Assembly: GCA_045579745.1 (NCBI GenBank)
Contig: JAZNMQ010000051.1
Span: 1 to 36,526, forward strand
Source: Flemingiibacterium sp045579745
GTDB taxonomy: Bacteria > Bacillota > Clostridia > Oscillospirales > CAG-272
Direction of reading: 5' to 3'
DNA: 36,526 nucleotides
The notes below the pieces were generated by a model. The model did no database searches. It was not told where the DNA came from and worked only from the letters and a program-made list of their open reading frames with translations. Within the stretch, counting starts at the first letter, position 1. Every line of letters begins with the position of its first letter. Position numbers and translations under genes: made by a program. This document shows, piece after piece, positions 29,475 to 36,526 of this stretch.

Positions 29475-30569
29475 ATGTCAAAAATCATTCTGACGGGCGA
29501 CCGTCCCACGGGCAAGCTTCATATCGGACACTATGTCGGCTCACTTCGCCGCCGTGTCGAGCTTCAAAACAGCGGTCTTTACGATAAAATCTTCATCATG
29601 ATCGCCGATGCTCAGGCTCTCACCGACAACGCTGAAAATCCCGAAAAAATCAGACAGAACATTATCGAGGTCGCGCTCGATTATCTCTCCTGCGGTCTTG
29701 ACCCGACCAAATCTACCCTTTTCATTCAATCGCAGATTCCCGAGCTCACTGAGCTTAGCTTTTACTATATGAATCTCGTTACCGTTTCAAGACTTCAGCG
29801 CAATCCTACCGTTAAAGCGGAGATTCAAATGCGCAACTTTGAAACGAGCATCCCCGTCGGCTTCTTTACATACCCGATCAGCCAGGCTTCGGATATCACC
29901 GCATTCAAGGCGACAACCGTTCCCGTCGGCGAGGATCAGCTTCCCATGATCGAGCAAACTCGCGAAATCGTCCGTAAATTCAACGATATTTACGGCGAGG
30001 GCAAGAGCATTCTCGTTGAGCCCGATGCGCTTCTTCCGACCGATATGGCGTCGCGCAGACTTCCCGGAATCGACGGCAATGCGAAGATGTCAAAATCGCT
30101 CGGCAACTGCATCTACCTTTCCGAGGATCCCAAGGATCTGAAAACCAAGGTCATGAGCATGTTCACCGACCCCGATCATATTAAGATCACCGACCCGGGT
30201 AAAATCGAGGGCAACACCGTTTTCACATATCTTGACGCATTTGCAAAGGATGAGCATTTCGCGGAATTCCTTCCCGAATACAACTGCCTCGATGAGCTTA
30301 AGGATCACTACAAGCGTGGTGGACTTGGCGATGTTAAGGTTAAGAAGTTCCTTCTTTCTGTGCTCGAAGCAACGCTTGAACCGATTCGCGCTCGCCGCGC
30401 CGAATACGAAAAGGATATCGCAGGCGTTTATGATATCCTCAAAGCAGGAAGCTATAAGGCTCGTGAGGTTGCTGCCGCAACTCTTGACGAGGTTAAGGCT
30501 GCAATGAAGATCAACTACTTCGACGATGAAGCTCTGATCAAATCTCAGGCGGAGAAATATACAAAATAA
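29475..30569 (+). CDS. trpS: Tryptophanyl-tRNA synthetase
   Basis: This 364-aa class I aminoacyl-tRNA synthetase charges tRNA-Trp in the cytosol. The HIGH-type motif is in GDRPTGKLHIGHYVGSL and the KMSKS motif in AKMSKSLGN. The intervening VPVGEDQLPMIEQTREIVRK is characteristic of TrpS. The length is slightly above B. subtilis TrpS, with a C-terminal helical extension. The start at 29475 has GAGG 8 nt upstream; the earlier ATG-like start at 29439 has none. A perfect TATAAT (29429-29434) without a good -35 is the only promoter sign. No T-box was found in the leader. Confidence 0.96.
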   Translation: MSKIILTGDRPTGKLHIGHYVGSLRRRVELQNSGLYDKIFIMIADAQALTDNAENPEKIRQNIIEVALDYLSCGLDPTKSTLFIQSQIPELTELSFYYMNLVTVSRLQRNPTVKAEIQMRNFETSIPVGFFTYPISQASDITAFKATTVPVGEDQLPMIEQTREIVRKFNDIYGEGKSILVEPDALLPTDMASRRLPGIDGNAKMSKSLGNCIYLSEDPKDLKTKVMSMFTDPDHIKITDPGKIEGNTVFTYLDAFAKDEHFAEFLPEYNCLDELKDHYKRGGLGDVKVKKFLLSVLEATLEPIRARRAEYEKDIAGVYDILKAGSYKAREVAAATLDEVKAAMKINYFDDEALIKSQAEKYTK

Positions 30570-30570
30570 T

Positions 30571-30622
30571 AAAAAAAGGCTCGTCGCCATGCGCTTTCGC
30601 GTTTGCGACGGGTCTGTTTTTT
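30571..30622. terminator. Bidirectional terminator between trpS and the phosphatase gene
   Basis: GGCTCGTCGC (30578-30587) pairs with GCGACGGGTC (30605-30614), with T6 on the plus strand and T7 on the minus strand. The minus-strand gene's stop codon lies at its edge. Confidence 0.9.
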
Positions 30623-31169
30623 ATAAAAGCCGTGTGAGCTTGCAGTTTTCAATATGCTCGCTCCAGAATTTGTCCTTGGAGTTGCCTCTGACTGTGTTAA
30701 TCAGCGCGGAATTGACAGCACCGTGCGCCATAATCAGAATATCCCGTCCGAGCTCGAGCTGAGGGTATATGACCTCGTTTAAAAAGTCTGCAGTTCGTGC
30801 GAACACTTCGTCAAGGCTCTCGCCGCCCTCAACGGGCGTATATAGCTCAGGCGTATCAAACAGCACCTGCATCGGGTGATTTGGTATGGAAAGGCAGTTC
30901 GCAGTTCCCTCGTAAATGCCGAAGCTCATTTCCATAAGCCTGTCGTCGAAGATGATCGGTACATCTCTGCCTGAAAGCAAAATCTCCGCCGTTTCCCTCG
31001 CGCGAGCAAGTGGTGAACAGTAGCAAGCGTCAAAGTGAATGTCCATGCATTCCTCGCGCGCGAGCCGAGCCATCTCTCTGCCCTCGTCATTCAGCGGAAT
31101 ATTGGTTCTTCCCTGCATTCTTCTTGTGATATTCCAATCGGTTTTTGCGTGTCGCATTATATAAAGCAT
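30621..31169 (-). CDS. Histidine phosphatase family protein (phosphoglycerate-mutase-like)
   Basis: The protein is 182 aa. The RHG-type phosphohistidine motif is at the N-terminus (YIMRHAKTDWN), with CYCSPLARARETAEIL as the second conserved block, LMEMSFGIYEGT carrying the catalytic Glu, and MAHGAVN with the second His. The size and motifs fit the small phosphatase branch (alpha-ribazole-phosphatase or broad-specificity type) rather than glycolytic mutase. The substrate is not assignable. GGAG lies 6 nt before the start. It begins 14 bp after the NUDIX gene and shares its promoter; both may handle nucleotide or phosphometabolite clean-up. Confidence 0.93.
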   Translation of the reverse strand: MLYIMRHAKTDWNITRRMQGRTNIPLNDEGREMARLAREECMDIHFDACYCSPLARARETAEILLSGRDVPIIFDDRLMEMSFGIYEGTANCLSIPNHPMQVLFDTPELYTPVEGGESLDEVFARTADFLNEVIYPQLELGRDILIMAHGAVNSALINTVRGNSKDKFWSEHIENCKLTRLL

Positions 31170-31183
31170 TTTTATCTCCGGTT

Positions 31184-31975
31184 TTACTTGTCATCTTGCT
31201 TTGTGAGAAAGGCATTCGCGGCATCAAGCACAGCCCTGTCATTTTCGTATGTGACGAGCTTTCGTGCTTCCTCGTATGGGCAAAGCTTGTAATCGCTGAC
31301 CTCGGTTTCCTGAATTACAATATCCTCGCCGCTGAATTTGCCAAGGAAATAGATCGATTCCTTTGTGGTACGCGGTGAAATGGAATACACGACGCTCTCG
31401 CGGAAGCCGTCAATAAGCGTAATCGAAACGCCCGTTTCCTCGCGAACCTCGCGGATTGCGGTTTCATACTCCGTTTCGAACTTCTCAACATGCCCCTTTG
31501 GAAGACCGCAGTGGCCGAGATTCATGCGAATGAGCAGGTAGCGAATCACTCCGCCATCCTGAGTAAAAACGACAGCCCCGCAGGATTTTTCGCGAAGGCA
31601 GTAGATCCTCTGCGAATCGGAGGAATCCCAGAAGTCCATAGCCTCGGCAATATCCGATTGAGTCCATATTTTTTTATCCGAGCAATCGGCATCGAGCATT
31701 ATCGAAACCTTTTCCCTTTTGTTGTCGAAAATAACGCCAACCACGCGAGCCTTGACCGTTGCTCCGACGGATACCGAAGCCCCATTCAGGCTTATGTAGG
31801 CGGTATGAACAAGATAACCGTCCTTGCAGGCTATCATAACCGTTCCGCGGCCCACATTGCCGCTTATAGCATATATTCTCACAGAAAACAAAAAGCCGAG
31901 CAGACTCTCCGAAAAGCCGCGCTCAGAAAGATGCTGTGCACGACGGCTATCAATTTCGGATTGTTTGAACGACAT
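31184..31975 (-). CDS. S1-like domain fused to NUDIX hydrolase
   Basis: The protein is 263 aa. The first ~110 residues include an S1/OB-fold-like beta segment (NVGRGTVMIACKDGYLVHTA, SVGATVKARVVGVIFDNKRE). After a linker containing WTQSDIAEAMDFWD comes a NUDIX domain with the complete box in GHVEKFETEYETAIREVREE followed by TGV. The NUDIX part resembles asymmetric diadenosine tetraphosphatases (LPKGHVE). The N-terminal fusion suggests RNA association, so a role in nucleotide or RNA 5'-end metabolism is plausible but unproven. GGAG lies 10 nt before the start. First gene of a two-gene operon. Confidence 0.87.
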   Translation of the reverse strand: MSFKQSEIDSRRAQHLSERGFSESLLGFLFSVRIYAISGNVGRGTVMIACKDGYLVHTAYISLNGASVSVGATVKARVVGVIFDNKREKVSIMLDADCSDKKIWTQSDIAEAMDFWDSSDSQRIYCLREKSCGAVVFTQDGGVIRYLLIRMNLGHCGLPKGHVEKFETEYETAIREVREETGVSITLIDGFRESVVYSISPRTTKESIYFLGKFSGEDIVIQETEVSDYKLCPYEEARKLVTYENDRAVLDAANAFLTKQDDK

Positions 31976-31991
31976 GGTTATAATTCTCCTT

Positions 31992-32009
31992 TTTGTAATC
32001 TATTACAAA
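31992..32009. promoter_or_regulatory. 18-bp palindromic operator candidate
   Basis: TTTGTAAT-CT-ATTACAAA lies between the -10 box (32011-32016) and the ribosome binding site of the NUDIX gene, overlapping the transcription start. It is a perfect inverted repeat with 8-bp arms. The cognate regulator is unknown. Confidence 0.55.
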
Positions 32010-32010
32010 T

Positions 32011-32039
32011 ATTATATCATACTTTTTATCAGATTGCAA
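32011..32039 (-). promoter_or_regulatory. Promoter of the NUDIX-phosphatase operon
   Basis: On the minus strand TTGCAA (32039-32034), 17-nt spacer, TATAAT (32016-32011). Confidence 0.82.
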
Positions 32040-32100
32040 TAGCTTTTAGAGCATTTCACGAAATTTTATGAAGAATTTGTATATAAATTTTAACAAAAAA

Positions 32101-32823
32101 TCATATGGAATACCGCCCGAGGCTCTCGCTGATTTTCTTGAGTGCCGCGCCCTCTATGCGGCTGACATACGAACGTGAGATCCCGAGCCGCTGGGCAACC
32201 TCTCGCTGAGTTATCGCCGCCTTGCCGTTGAGCCCGTAGCGAAGCGAAATGATCTGCCTTTCGCGGCTCGTAAGCTCGCTGTTGATGATCGTGATCGCAC
32301 GCGCGGATTTGAGCTTCATGTCGATGTCGTCAGCTATCGTGTCCTCTACCGCGATTATATCGCCCCATGTGAGCGGATTTCCGTCCTTGTCAATGTCTAT
32401 AGTTTCGTTGATCGAAACCTCGGCGGCGAGCTTTTTCTGCGAGCGGGAGTACATTAGTATTTCGTTTTGCAGGCATTTCCCTGCATAGGTTGCAAATCTT
32501 GCACCGTTTTTCGGGTCGAACGAATCGACCGCCTTGATAAGCCCGATTGTGCCAATCGAAATCAGATCGTCCTGATTCTTGCCCGAGCCGTAATACTTTT
32601 TCACAATATGCGCGACAAGGCGCAGGTTGTGCTCAATAAGCTCCCCTCTCGCGCTCATCCTCGTTTGGTTATCAGCCGTTTCATCATGCATTAGGAGAAA
32701 GCATTCCCGCTCGCGCTTTGCTGTGAGCGGCGGCGGAAATGAGCCCGCGATCGTACTCGTCTGAACTCTTAAAAAAACGAACAAAAGCCTTGTAAGGCTC
32801 AGCCCGATCAAGCTGCTGAACAT
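32101..32823 (-). CDS. sigK: Sporulation sigma factor SigK (pro-sigma-K)
   Basis: This 240-aa late mother-cell sigma factor drives spore coat and maturation genes. The hydrophobic N-terminus (MFSSLIGLSLTRLLFVFLRV) aligns with the pro-sequence removed by SpoIVFB. Region 2 reads LIEHNLRLVAHIVKKYYGSG and DLISIGTIGLIKAVDSFDP; region 4 ends in GISRSYVSRIEGAALKKI. IEHNLRLVAHIVKK and SRSYVSRIE favour SigK over SigE. The frame is continuous, so no skin-type excision element interrupts it. GAGGTGAT lies just before the start. A terminator hairpin lies directly upstream of that ribosome binding site, leaving no room for a promoter between them. Confidence 0.92.
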   Translation of the reverse strand: MFSSLIGLSLTRLLFVFLRVQTSTIAGSFPPPLTAKRERECFLLMHDETADNQTRMSARGELIEHNLRLVAHIVKKYYGSGKNQDDLISIGTIGLIKAVDSFDPKNGARFATYAGKCLQNEILMYSRSQKKLAAEVSINETIDIDKDGNPLTWGDIIAVEDTIADDIDMKLKSARAITIINSELTSRERQIISLRYGLNGKAAITQREVAQRLGISRSYVSRIEGAALKKISESLGRYSI

Positions 32824-32835
32824 AATATCACCTCA

Positions 32836-32865
32836 TAAAAAATAGGACGTCTGTTAAGACGTCCT
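32836..32865 (-). terminator. Terminator/attenuator abutting the sigK ribosome binding site
   Basis: AGGACGTC (32844-32851) and GACGTCCT (32858-32865) form the stem. On the minus strand it is followed by ATTTTTTA, and GAGGTGAT of sigK starts only a few nt later. It ends the dapA-dapB-SLOG transcript, or attenuates sigK transcription that starts upstream. Confidence 0.8.
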
Positions 32866-32902
32866 TTGTAAAATTTATGCGGTTTTATTATAGTTTATTC
32901 CC

Positions 32903-32966
32903 GTGAGATAAAATTCTCGTGAGGTTTCTTGTGAGATGCAATTCGGTGAGAAATATTTCTCGTGAG
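32903..32966. repeat. Five GTGAG-centred repeats upstream of sigK
   Basis: GTGAG occurs at 32903, 32919, 32931, 32946 and 32962, at 12-16-bp spacing. Small palindromes lie between them (GAGATAAAATTCTC, GAGAAATATTTCTC). A TATAAT on the minus strand (32892-32887) lacks a good -35. These could be protein-binding sites controlling sigK or simply degenerate intergenic repeats. Confidence 0.5.
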
Positions 32967-32975
32967 ATGCACACC

Positions 32976-33437
32976 TCATGCTAACACGATCTTGATCGAA
33001 TTTTCCTTAGCACGCTTGACGATTGCGGCAATTCTCGGCTTTTCGATCTCGCCGAGGATCAGAATCGTGTCGGCGGTTTCAAAAATATAATCCTCGCCGA
33101 CAAGCTCGCCAAGCGGGTCGATCAATTCCTGGGCGAAATCGATCATGTTAAAATATCGCTCGCGTCGCTCGGGATGCCATCTGTCAGCTTGATTCTCGCA
33201 CAAGGGCGAGGCAATGAGCGAAATATCACCGCCAAGCTCGGCTATTGCGTGGCAAGCCTCTGCACCCCAAAGCGCGGCTCCCTGCTCGAGCGTCGAGATA
33301 AATGTGGTATATCCCTCAGCTATAAGCTGTTCTATCGCGTTCACAAGCCGATATTTCATCTCGGCGCAGGTCGGATAATCCTCGTCATAGCCAAAATCAA
33401 GCTCGTCGGGATTCTCTCCCATGATCGCACAAATCAT
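32976..33437 (-). CDS. SLOG-like (YpsA/DUF1273-type) protein
   Basis: This 153-aa single-domain cytosolic protein has the features of the SLOG/YpsA group. The short first strand ends in a Gly-x-[N/R]-P segment (CAIMGENPDEL), followed by FGYDEDYPTCAEMKYRLVNA, the turn GYTTFISTLEQGAALWGAEA and a C-terminal TILILGE strand. SLOG domains bind nucleotides or NAD-like ligands, and YpsA relatives have been linked to cell division and stress. The usual glycine-rich loop is weak here (TLEQGAAL). The start at 33437 has GGAG 6 nt upstream; a longer frame reaches 33461 without one. It is the third gene of the lysine-riboswitch operon, 13 bp after dapB. Confidence 0.7.
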   Translation of the reverse strand: MICAIMGENPDELDFGYDEDYPTCAEMKYRLVNAIEQLIAEGYTTFISTLEQGAALWGAEACHAIAELGGDISLIASPLCENQADRWHPERRERYFNMIDFAQELIDPLGELVGEDYIFETADTILILGEIEKPRIAAIVKRAKENSIKIVLA

Positions 33438-33450
33438 TTTATGCTCCAAA

Positions 33451-34230
33451 TTAAATTGCACCGCTGTCCTTGATCATAGAGGTCATATCATAGAATCCTG
33501 CAGGCTTTCCTACAAGATATGCCGCCGCTCTGAGCGCACCTCTTGCGAAGACCTCGCGGGATGCCGCACTGTGACCGAGCGTGATGATCTCATCAGCTCC
33601 GCAGAACATAACCTCATGCTCACCGACGATAGTTCCTCCGCGAACTGCACTTATGCCGATCTCGCTCTTTCTGCGCGGCTCGCGTCTTGACTGACGCTCA
33701 TAGGTGTATTCGGCGTCGTAGGGCGTGCATTTTGCGATCTCGTCAGCAATCATGAGCGCGGTTCCGCTCGGAGCGTCAAGCTTTTTGTTGTGATGCTTTT
33801 CGACGATCTCAATATCAAAATCCTCGCCTAAAACCTCCGTCGCCTTTCTTGCAAGTTCGATCAAAAGGTTAATTCCGATCGACATGTTGCGAGAGAAGAA
33901 AACGGGGATCTTCTTTGCCGCTTCATGAATGAGCGCGGTTTCCTCGGGAGTATGTCCCGTTGTGCAGATGACCGCAGGGATGTTATTTGAAATTGCGAAA
34001 TTAAGAAGCTCAGCCGTTGCGCTGTGATGAGAAAAGTCGATGATCGCGTCAATGGGTACAGCATCAAGCTGAACATCGTTAATACTTGCATAAATCGGAA
34101 TATTGTCGGCAGTCGGCGCGATGTCAACGCCTGCTATAATATCATACAGCTCGCTCGAATCAGCCGCGGCGCGGGTTGCCTTGCCCATTCTGCCGTTGAT
34201 TCCCGAAAAGAGTATTTTTGTCTGTTTCAT
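33451..34230 (-). CDS. dapB: 4-hydroxy-tetrahydrodipicolinate reductase
   Basis: This 259-aa enzyme of lysine and diaminopimelate synthesis reduces HTPA to tetrahydrodipicolinate with NAD(P)H. It has the N-terminal Rossmann motif SGINGRMGKA, CTTGHTPEE, and the family signature EKHHNKKLDAPSGTA with catalytic His-His and Lys. The C-terminus is typical (ASREVFARGALRAAAYLVGK). AGGAAG lies about 10 nt before the start. It lies 25 bp after dapA in the same operon, controlled by the lysine riboswitch. Confidence 0.97.
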   Translation of the reverse strand: MKQTKILFSGINGRMGKATRAAADSSELYDIIAGVDIAPTADNIPIYASINDVQLDAVPIDAIIDFSHHSATAELLNFAISNNIPAVICTTGHTPEETALIHEAAKKIPVFFSRNMSIGINLLIELARKATEVLGEDFDIEIVEKHHNKKLDAPSGTALMIADEIAKCTPYDAEYTYERQSRREPRRKSEIGISAVRGGTIVGEHEVMFCGADEIITLGHSAASREVFARGALRAAAYLVGKPAGFYDMTSMIKDSGAI

Positions 34231-34255
34231 TAGTTTACACTTCCTGATTATAGGT

Positions 34256-35143
34256 TTAGATAAGCTTGTATTCCTTTAATACGTTCGCAAGCTTTTCCTT
34301 GTTGGCGTCCTCCATCTCGCAAAGAGGCATACGCATTTCCTCAGAGCAGAAGCCCATCATAGCCATAGCTGTCTTAACGGGAACGGGATTGACCTCGCAG
34401 AAGAGCGAGTTAGCAAGCTTCAGATAGTCGAGCTGAAGCTTCAGCGATTCGTCAGTCTTGCCCTCGAACCAGAGGCGGCAGATGTCGTGAGTTTCTTTTG
34501 GAATAACGTTCGACAATACGGAGATAACGCCCTTTGCGCCGAGTGAAAGCAGAGGCACGATCTGGTCGTCGTTACCGCTGTAGATGTCGAGCATATCGCC
34601 GCATTCAGCCGCAAGCTCGGCAATTGCGCTGATATTTCCGCTTGCTTCCTTTGTAGCTACAATGCGCTCGTGCTTTGCGAGCTCACGGTATACGGGAAGC
34701 GTGATGTTGCAGCCCGTACGCGAGGGTACGTTGTAGAGAATAATCGGCTTGTTTGTAACATCGGCAACCGCAAGGAATGATCTGATAAGACCCTTGGGAG
34801 TCGCCTTGTTATAGTAAGGAGTAACGAGAAGAAGCGCATCCGCTCCGACGTCGCAGGCGTATTTTGAAAGGTCGATAGCGTAGTCGGTGTCGTTTGAGCC
34901 TGTACCCGCGATAACGGGAACGCGTCCTGCAGTCTTTTCAACGCAGAAACGGATACATTCGCGATGCTCCTCGTCTGTGAGGGTTGAAGCCTCGCCCGTG
35001 GTTCCGCAGATTACGATAGCATCTGTTGAGCCGGCAATCTGACGCTCGATGAGTGCGCCGAGCTTTTCGTAATCGACCTGATTATTTGTAAAGGGAGTGA
35101 TGATGGCGACTGCCGCGCCGGTAAATACTGTTGACTTTTGCAT
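34256..35143 (-). CDS. dapA: 4-hydroxy-tetrahydrodipicolinate synthase
   Basis: This 295-aa class I aldolase (TIM barrel) condenses pyruvate with aspartate semialdehyde, the first committed step to diaminopimelate and lysine. It has GTTGEASTLTDEEH, YYNKATPKG, the catalytic Tyr in YNVPSRTGCN, and the Schiff-base Lys in VATKEASGN. The length is standard. AAGGA precedes the start by about 10 nt. Transcription starts at the promoter at 35529 and passes through an L-box riboswitch with its own terminator, so expression falls when lysine is abundant. The pathway also supplies the precursor of spore dipicolinic acid, notable next to sigK. Confidence 0.98.
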   Translation of the reverse strand: MQKSTVFTGAAVAIITPFTNNQVDYEKLGALIERQIAGSTDAIVICGTTGEASTLTDEEHRECIRFCVEKTAGRVPVIAGTGSNDTDYAIDLSKYACDVGADALLLVTPYYNKATPKGLIRSFLAVADVTNKPIILYNVPSRTGCNITLPVYRELAKHERIVATKEASGNISAIAELAAECGDMLDIYSGNDDQIVPLLSLGAKGVISVLSNVIPKETHDICRLWFEGKTDESLKLQLDYLKLANSLFCEVNPVPVKTAMAMMGFCSEEMRMPLCEMEDANKEKLANVLKEYKLI

Positions 35144-35251
35144 AGTAACTGTTCCTTTCGTAATTTGTGTGGGGAAAATATATACAACAAATCGTTATAA
35201 TTGCGCTGAAAGATTGATACTTTCGGAAATTTTCGCCCACGTCGCTCGAAA

Positions 35252-35282
35252 AATAAAAAAACTGGTTGAAAACCAGCTATCT
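35252..35282 (-). terminator. Riboswitch expression-platform terminator
   Basis: On the minus strand CTGGTT-TTC-AACCAG is followed by T7 and further Ts. GATAGCT at its 5' edge (35282-35276) is complementary to AGCTATC of the aptamer P1 3' strand. Antiterminator and P1/terminator are therefore mutually exclusive. Confidence 0.85.
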
Positions 35283-35339
35283 ATGTACTATAATATATAC
35301 AGATGCCTCTGGCATCAAAACGATATTTTAATACAAAAA

Positions 35340-35517
35340 GATAGCTCTCCATCATAAGTAATGATGACAGTTTCGCAGTTCTTAACCAACGAAACCAGAC
35401 AAGCCATCGCCGTAACAGCTCATCTTCGGCATTCCGAGCCTTTGGGCACTGCATAACGGCAACGGCTGCCTGTCAGCGCTTACTTTTCAGAGAATGCACC
35501 TCTACCAAACGGGTAAT
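35340..35517 (-). promoter_or_regulatory. Lysine riboswitch (L-box)
   Basis: The minus strand shows the conserved L-box blocks in order: GGTAGAGGTGC at the 5' end, the AAAAGTAAG segment, AATGCCGAAGATGAGC, and the 3' block CTGTCA ... GGAGAGCTATC that closes P1. It sits 34 nt upstream of a smaller GATGCC-AGA-GGCATC hairpin and the terminator at 35252. Binding lysine stabilises P1 and permits the terminator, turning off dapA-dapB and the SLOG gene. Recognised from known B. subtilis lysC leader features. Confidence 0.93.
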
Positions 35518-35528
35518 CCGTTGTAATA

Positions 35529-35557
35529 ATGATAACATATTTCCGAAATCTTGTCAA
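35529..35557 (-). promoter_or_regulatory. SigA-type promoter of the lysine riboswitch-dap operon
   Basis: On the minus strand TTGACA (35557-35552), 17-nt spacer, TATCAT (35534-35529). It starts transcription just before the aptamer. Confidence 0.9.
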
Positions 35558-35606
35558 ACGCCATCATGGATAAATCTCACATATATAAGGAGCATAATTT
35601 TGTGCA

Positions 35607-36526
35607 ATGATTACAAACGAACGAATTAAGACAAATTTGACAACCAAGGATTTTTGGTACGACCTTCCCGAGGAGCTGATAGCTCAGCATCCGTCCGAGG
35701 TCCGCGACATGTCAAGGCTTCTCGTGCTTGACCGCAAAACGGGCTCTCTGTCGCACGAAATCTTCCACGATATAATCGACCACCTAAGGCCCGAGGATGT
35801 GCTTGTAATAAACAACTCCAAGGTCATTCCCGCAAGGCTTTACGGTGTAAAGGACGGCACGGGAGCGGCAATTGAATTCGTACTCTTGAAGCAGCTTGAG
35901 CTTGATAACTGGGAGGTTATGGTTCGACCCGGAAGACGCGTTAAGCCCGGCAGTACCATTATATTCGGCGAGGGTGAGCTGTGTGCCGACGTTCTCGAAA
36001 TTTTAGAGGGCGGAAACCGCCTGATTCATTTTAATTACGACAAATCAAAGGGAAATATCTACGACTACCTCGACCGAATCGGTAATATGCCGCTTCCGCC
36101 GTACATAACCGAGCGGCTTGCAGATAAAAGCCGTTATCAGACGGTTTATGCAAAAACTGAGGGCTCAGCCGCCGCACCTACGGCAGGTCTGCACTTCACC
36201 GAGGAGCTTCTTGATAAAATCCGCGAAAAGGGCGTGGCAATAGCTCCCGTAATGCTTCACGTCGGACTTGGAACATTCCGTCCGGTTAAGGTCGATTCAA
36301 TTACCGAGCATGTAATGCACTCGGAGTTTTTCTCCGTTTCAGAAGAATCGGCAAAGCTTATCAATCAAAGACGCCGCGACGGAGGACGTGTTATCGCCGT
36401 CGGAACGACCTCGTGCAGAACGCTCGAATCGGCATCCGACGATGACGGAACCGTTCATGCAATGGAGGGTGACACGGGAATCTTCATCTACCCCGGCTAC
36501 AAATTCAAGGCGGTCGATGCGCTTAT
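35607..36526 (+). CDS. queA: S-adenosylmethionine:tRNA ribosyltransferase-isomerase QueA (partial)
   Basis: The open frame runs off the right edge, giving at least 306 residues of an expected ~340. QueA transfers the ribosyl part of SAM to preQ1 in tRNA to form epoxyqueuosine. Diagnostic segments are YDLPEELIAQHPSEVRDMSR, VINNSKVIPARL, the conserved YQTVYAKTEGSAAAPTAGLH and FTEELL, then HVGLGTFRPV. ATG 35607 is the first in-frame start; AAGGAG lies about 14 nt upstream, longer than ideal, with no better alternative. It diverges from the dap operon. Downstream neighbours, often tgt and ruvAB, are outside the window. Confidence 0.96.
   Translation, partial: MITNERIKTNLTTKDFWYDLPEELIAQHPSEVRDMSRLLVLDRKTGSLSHEIFHDIIDHLRPEDVLVINNSKVIPARLYGVKDGTGAAIEFVLLKQLELDNWEVMVRPGRRVKPGSTIIFGEGELCADVLEILEGGNRLIHFNYDKSKGNIYDYLDRIGNMPLPPYITERLADKSRYQTVYAKTEGSAAAPTAGLHFTEELLDKIREKGVAIAPVMLHVGLGTFRPVKVDSITEHVMHSEFFSVSEESAKLINQRRRDGGRVIAVGTTSCRTLESASDDDGTVHAMEGDTGIFIYPGYKFKAVDAL

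Noticed and set aside
32101..32823. SigE rather than SigK.
   Set aside because: The region 2 sequence IEHNLRLVAHIVKK and region 4 SRSYVSRIE match SigK better, and the short hydrophobic pro-sequence fits pro-sigma-K.

Overview
The window is a chromosomal stretch of a low-to-moderate GC, endospore-forming Bacillota of class Clostridia, most likely an anaerobic gut lineage near Oscillospiraceae or Ruminococcaceae. The evidence is an intact sigK with its pro-sequence, an L-box (lysine) riboswitch on dapA, AGGAG-type ribosome binding sites, near-consensus TTGACA-N17-TATAAT promoters, Clostridia-type DUF1854/ABC, mnmM, radA, trpS and queA genes, and intergenic repeats built from perfect hairpins with 3-nt loops. 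The taxonomic placement is inference from gene content; no marker phylogeny was possible.

Layout. 1-474: a hairpin mosaic and tRNA-Gln(UUG). 474-4877: an AraC regulator with a large FAD oxidoreductase, then a small acidic helical protein and a small membrane protein. 4878-5862: a repeat-rich stretch with a small membrane protein between two copies of the 3' end of the downstream ABC gene. 5845-11523 (minus): two zinc-ribbon ABC exporter half-transporters with a DUF1854 protein between them. 11813-12480: a small conserved hypothetical gene and a relic of a mobile-element protein.

12540-24687 is a catabolic island. A minus-strand operon (Old Yellow Enzyme-type reductase, SDR dehydrogenase, FrdA-like flavoprotein) diverges from a plus-strand set (TIM-barrel isomerase, AraC/cupin regulator, D-2-hydroxyacid dehydrogenase, DUF2264 protein). 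These are followed by Gfo/Idh/MocA - isomerase - Gfo/Idh/MocA. Together they look like an oxidise/isomerise/reduce route for an unusual sugar, cyclitol or glycoside. The substrate cannot be read from the sequence.

24734-36526 is mostly housekeeping: mnmM, a repeat-tailed hypothetical, radA, tRNA-Leu(GAG), trpS, a histidine phosphatase, an S1-like/NUDIX protein, sigK, a SLOG-like protein, dapB, dapA under a lysine riboswitch, and the start of queA running off the window.

The most notable result is a family of three mobile elements (18264-18490, 19598-19825, 27788-28901) with related terminal inverted repeats beginning NTCCC and 8-bp target duplications. Two are 227-228-bp MITEs. The third is 1.1 kb, has the same type of ends, no transposase, and carries an HTH-membrane-zinc-ribbon gene. 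Other points worth attention are a terminator lying directly against the sigK ribosome binding site, tandem copies of a tRNA-Leu 3' end, and several nested-hairpin intergenic structures.
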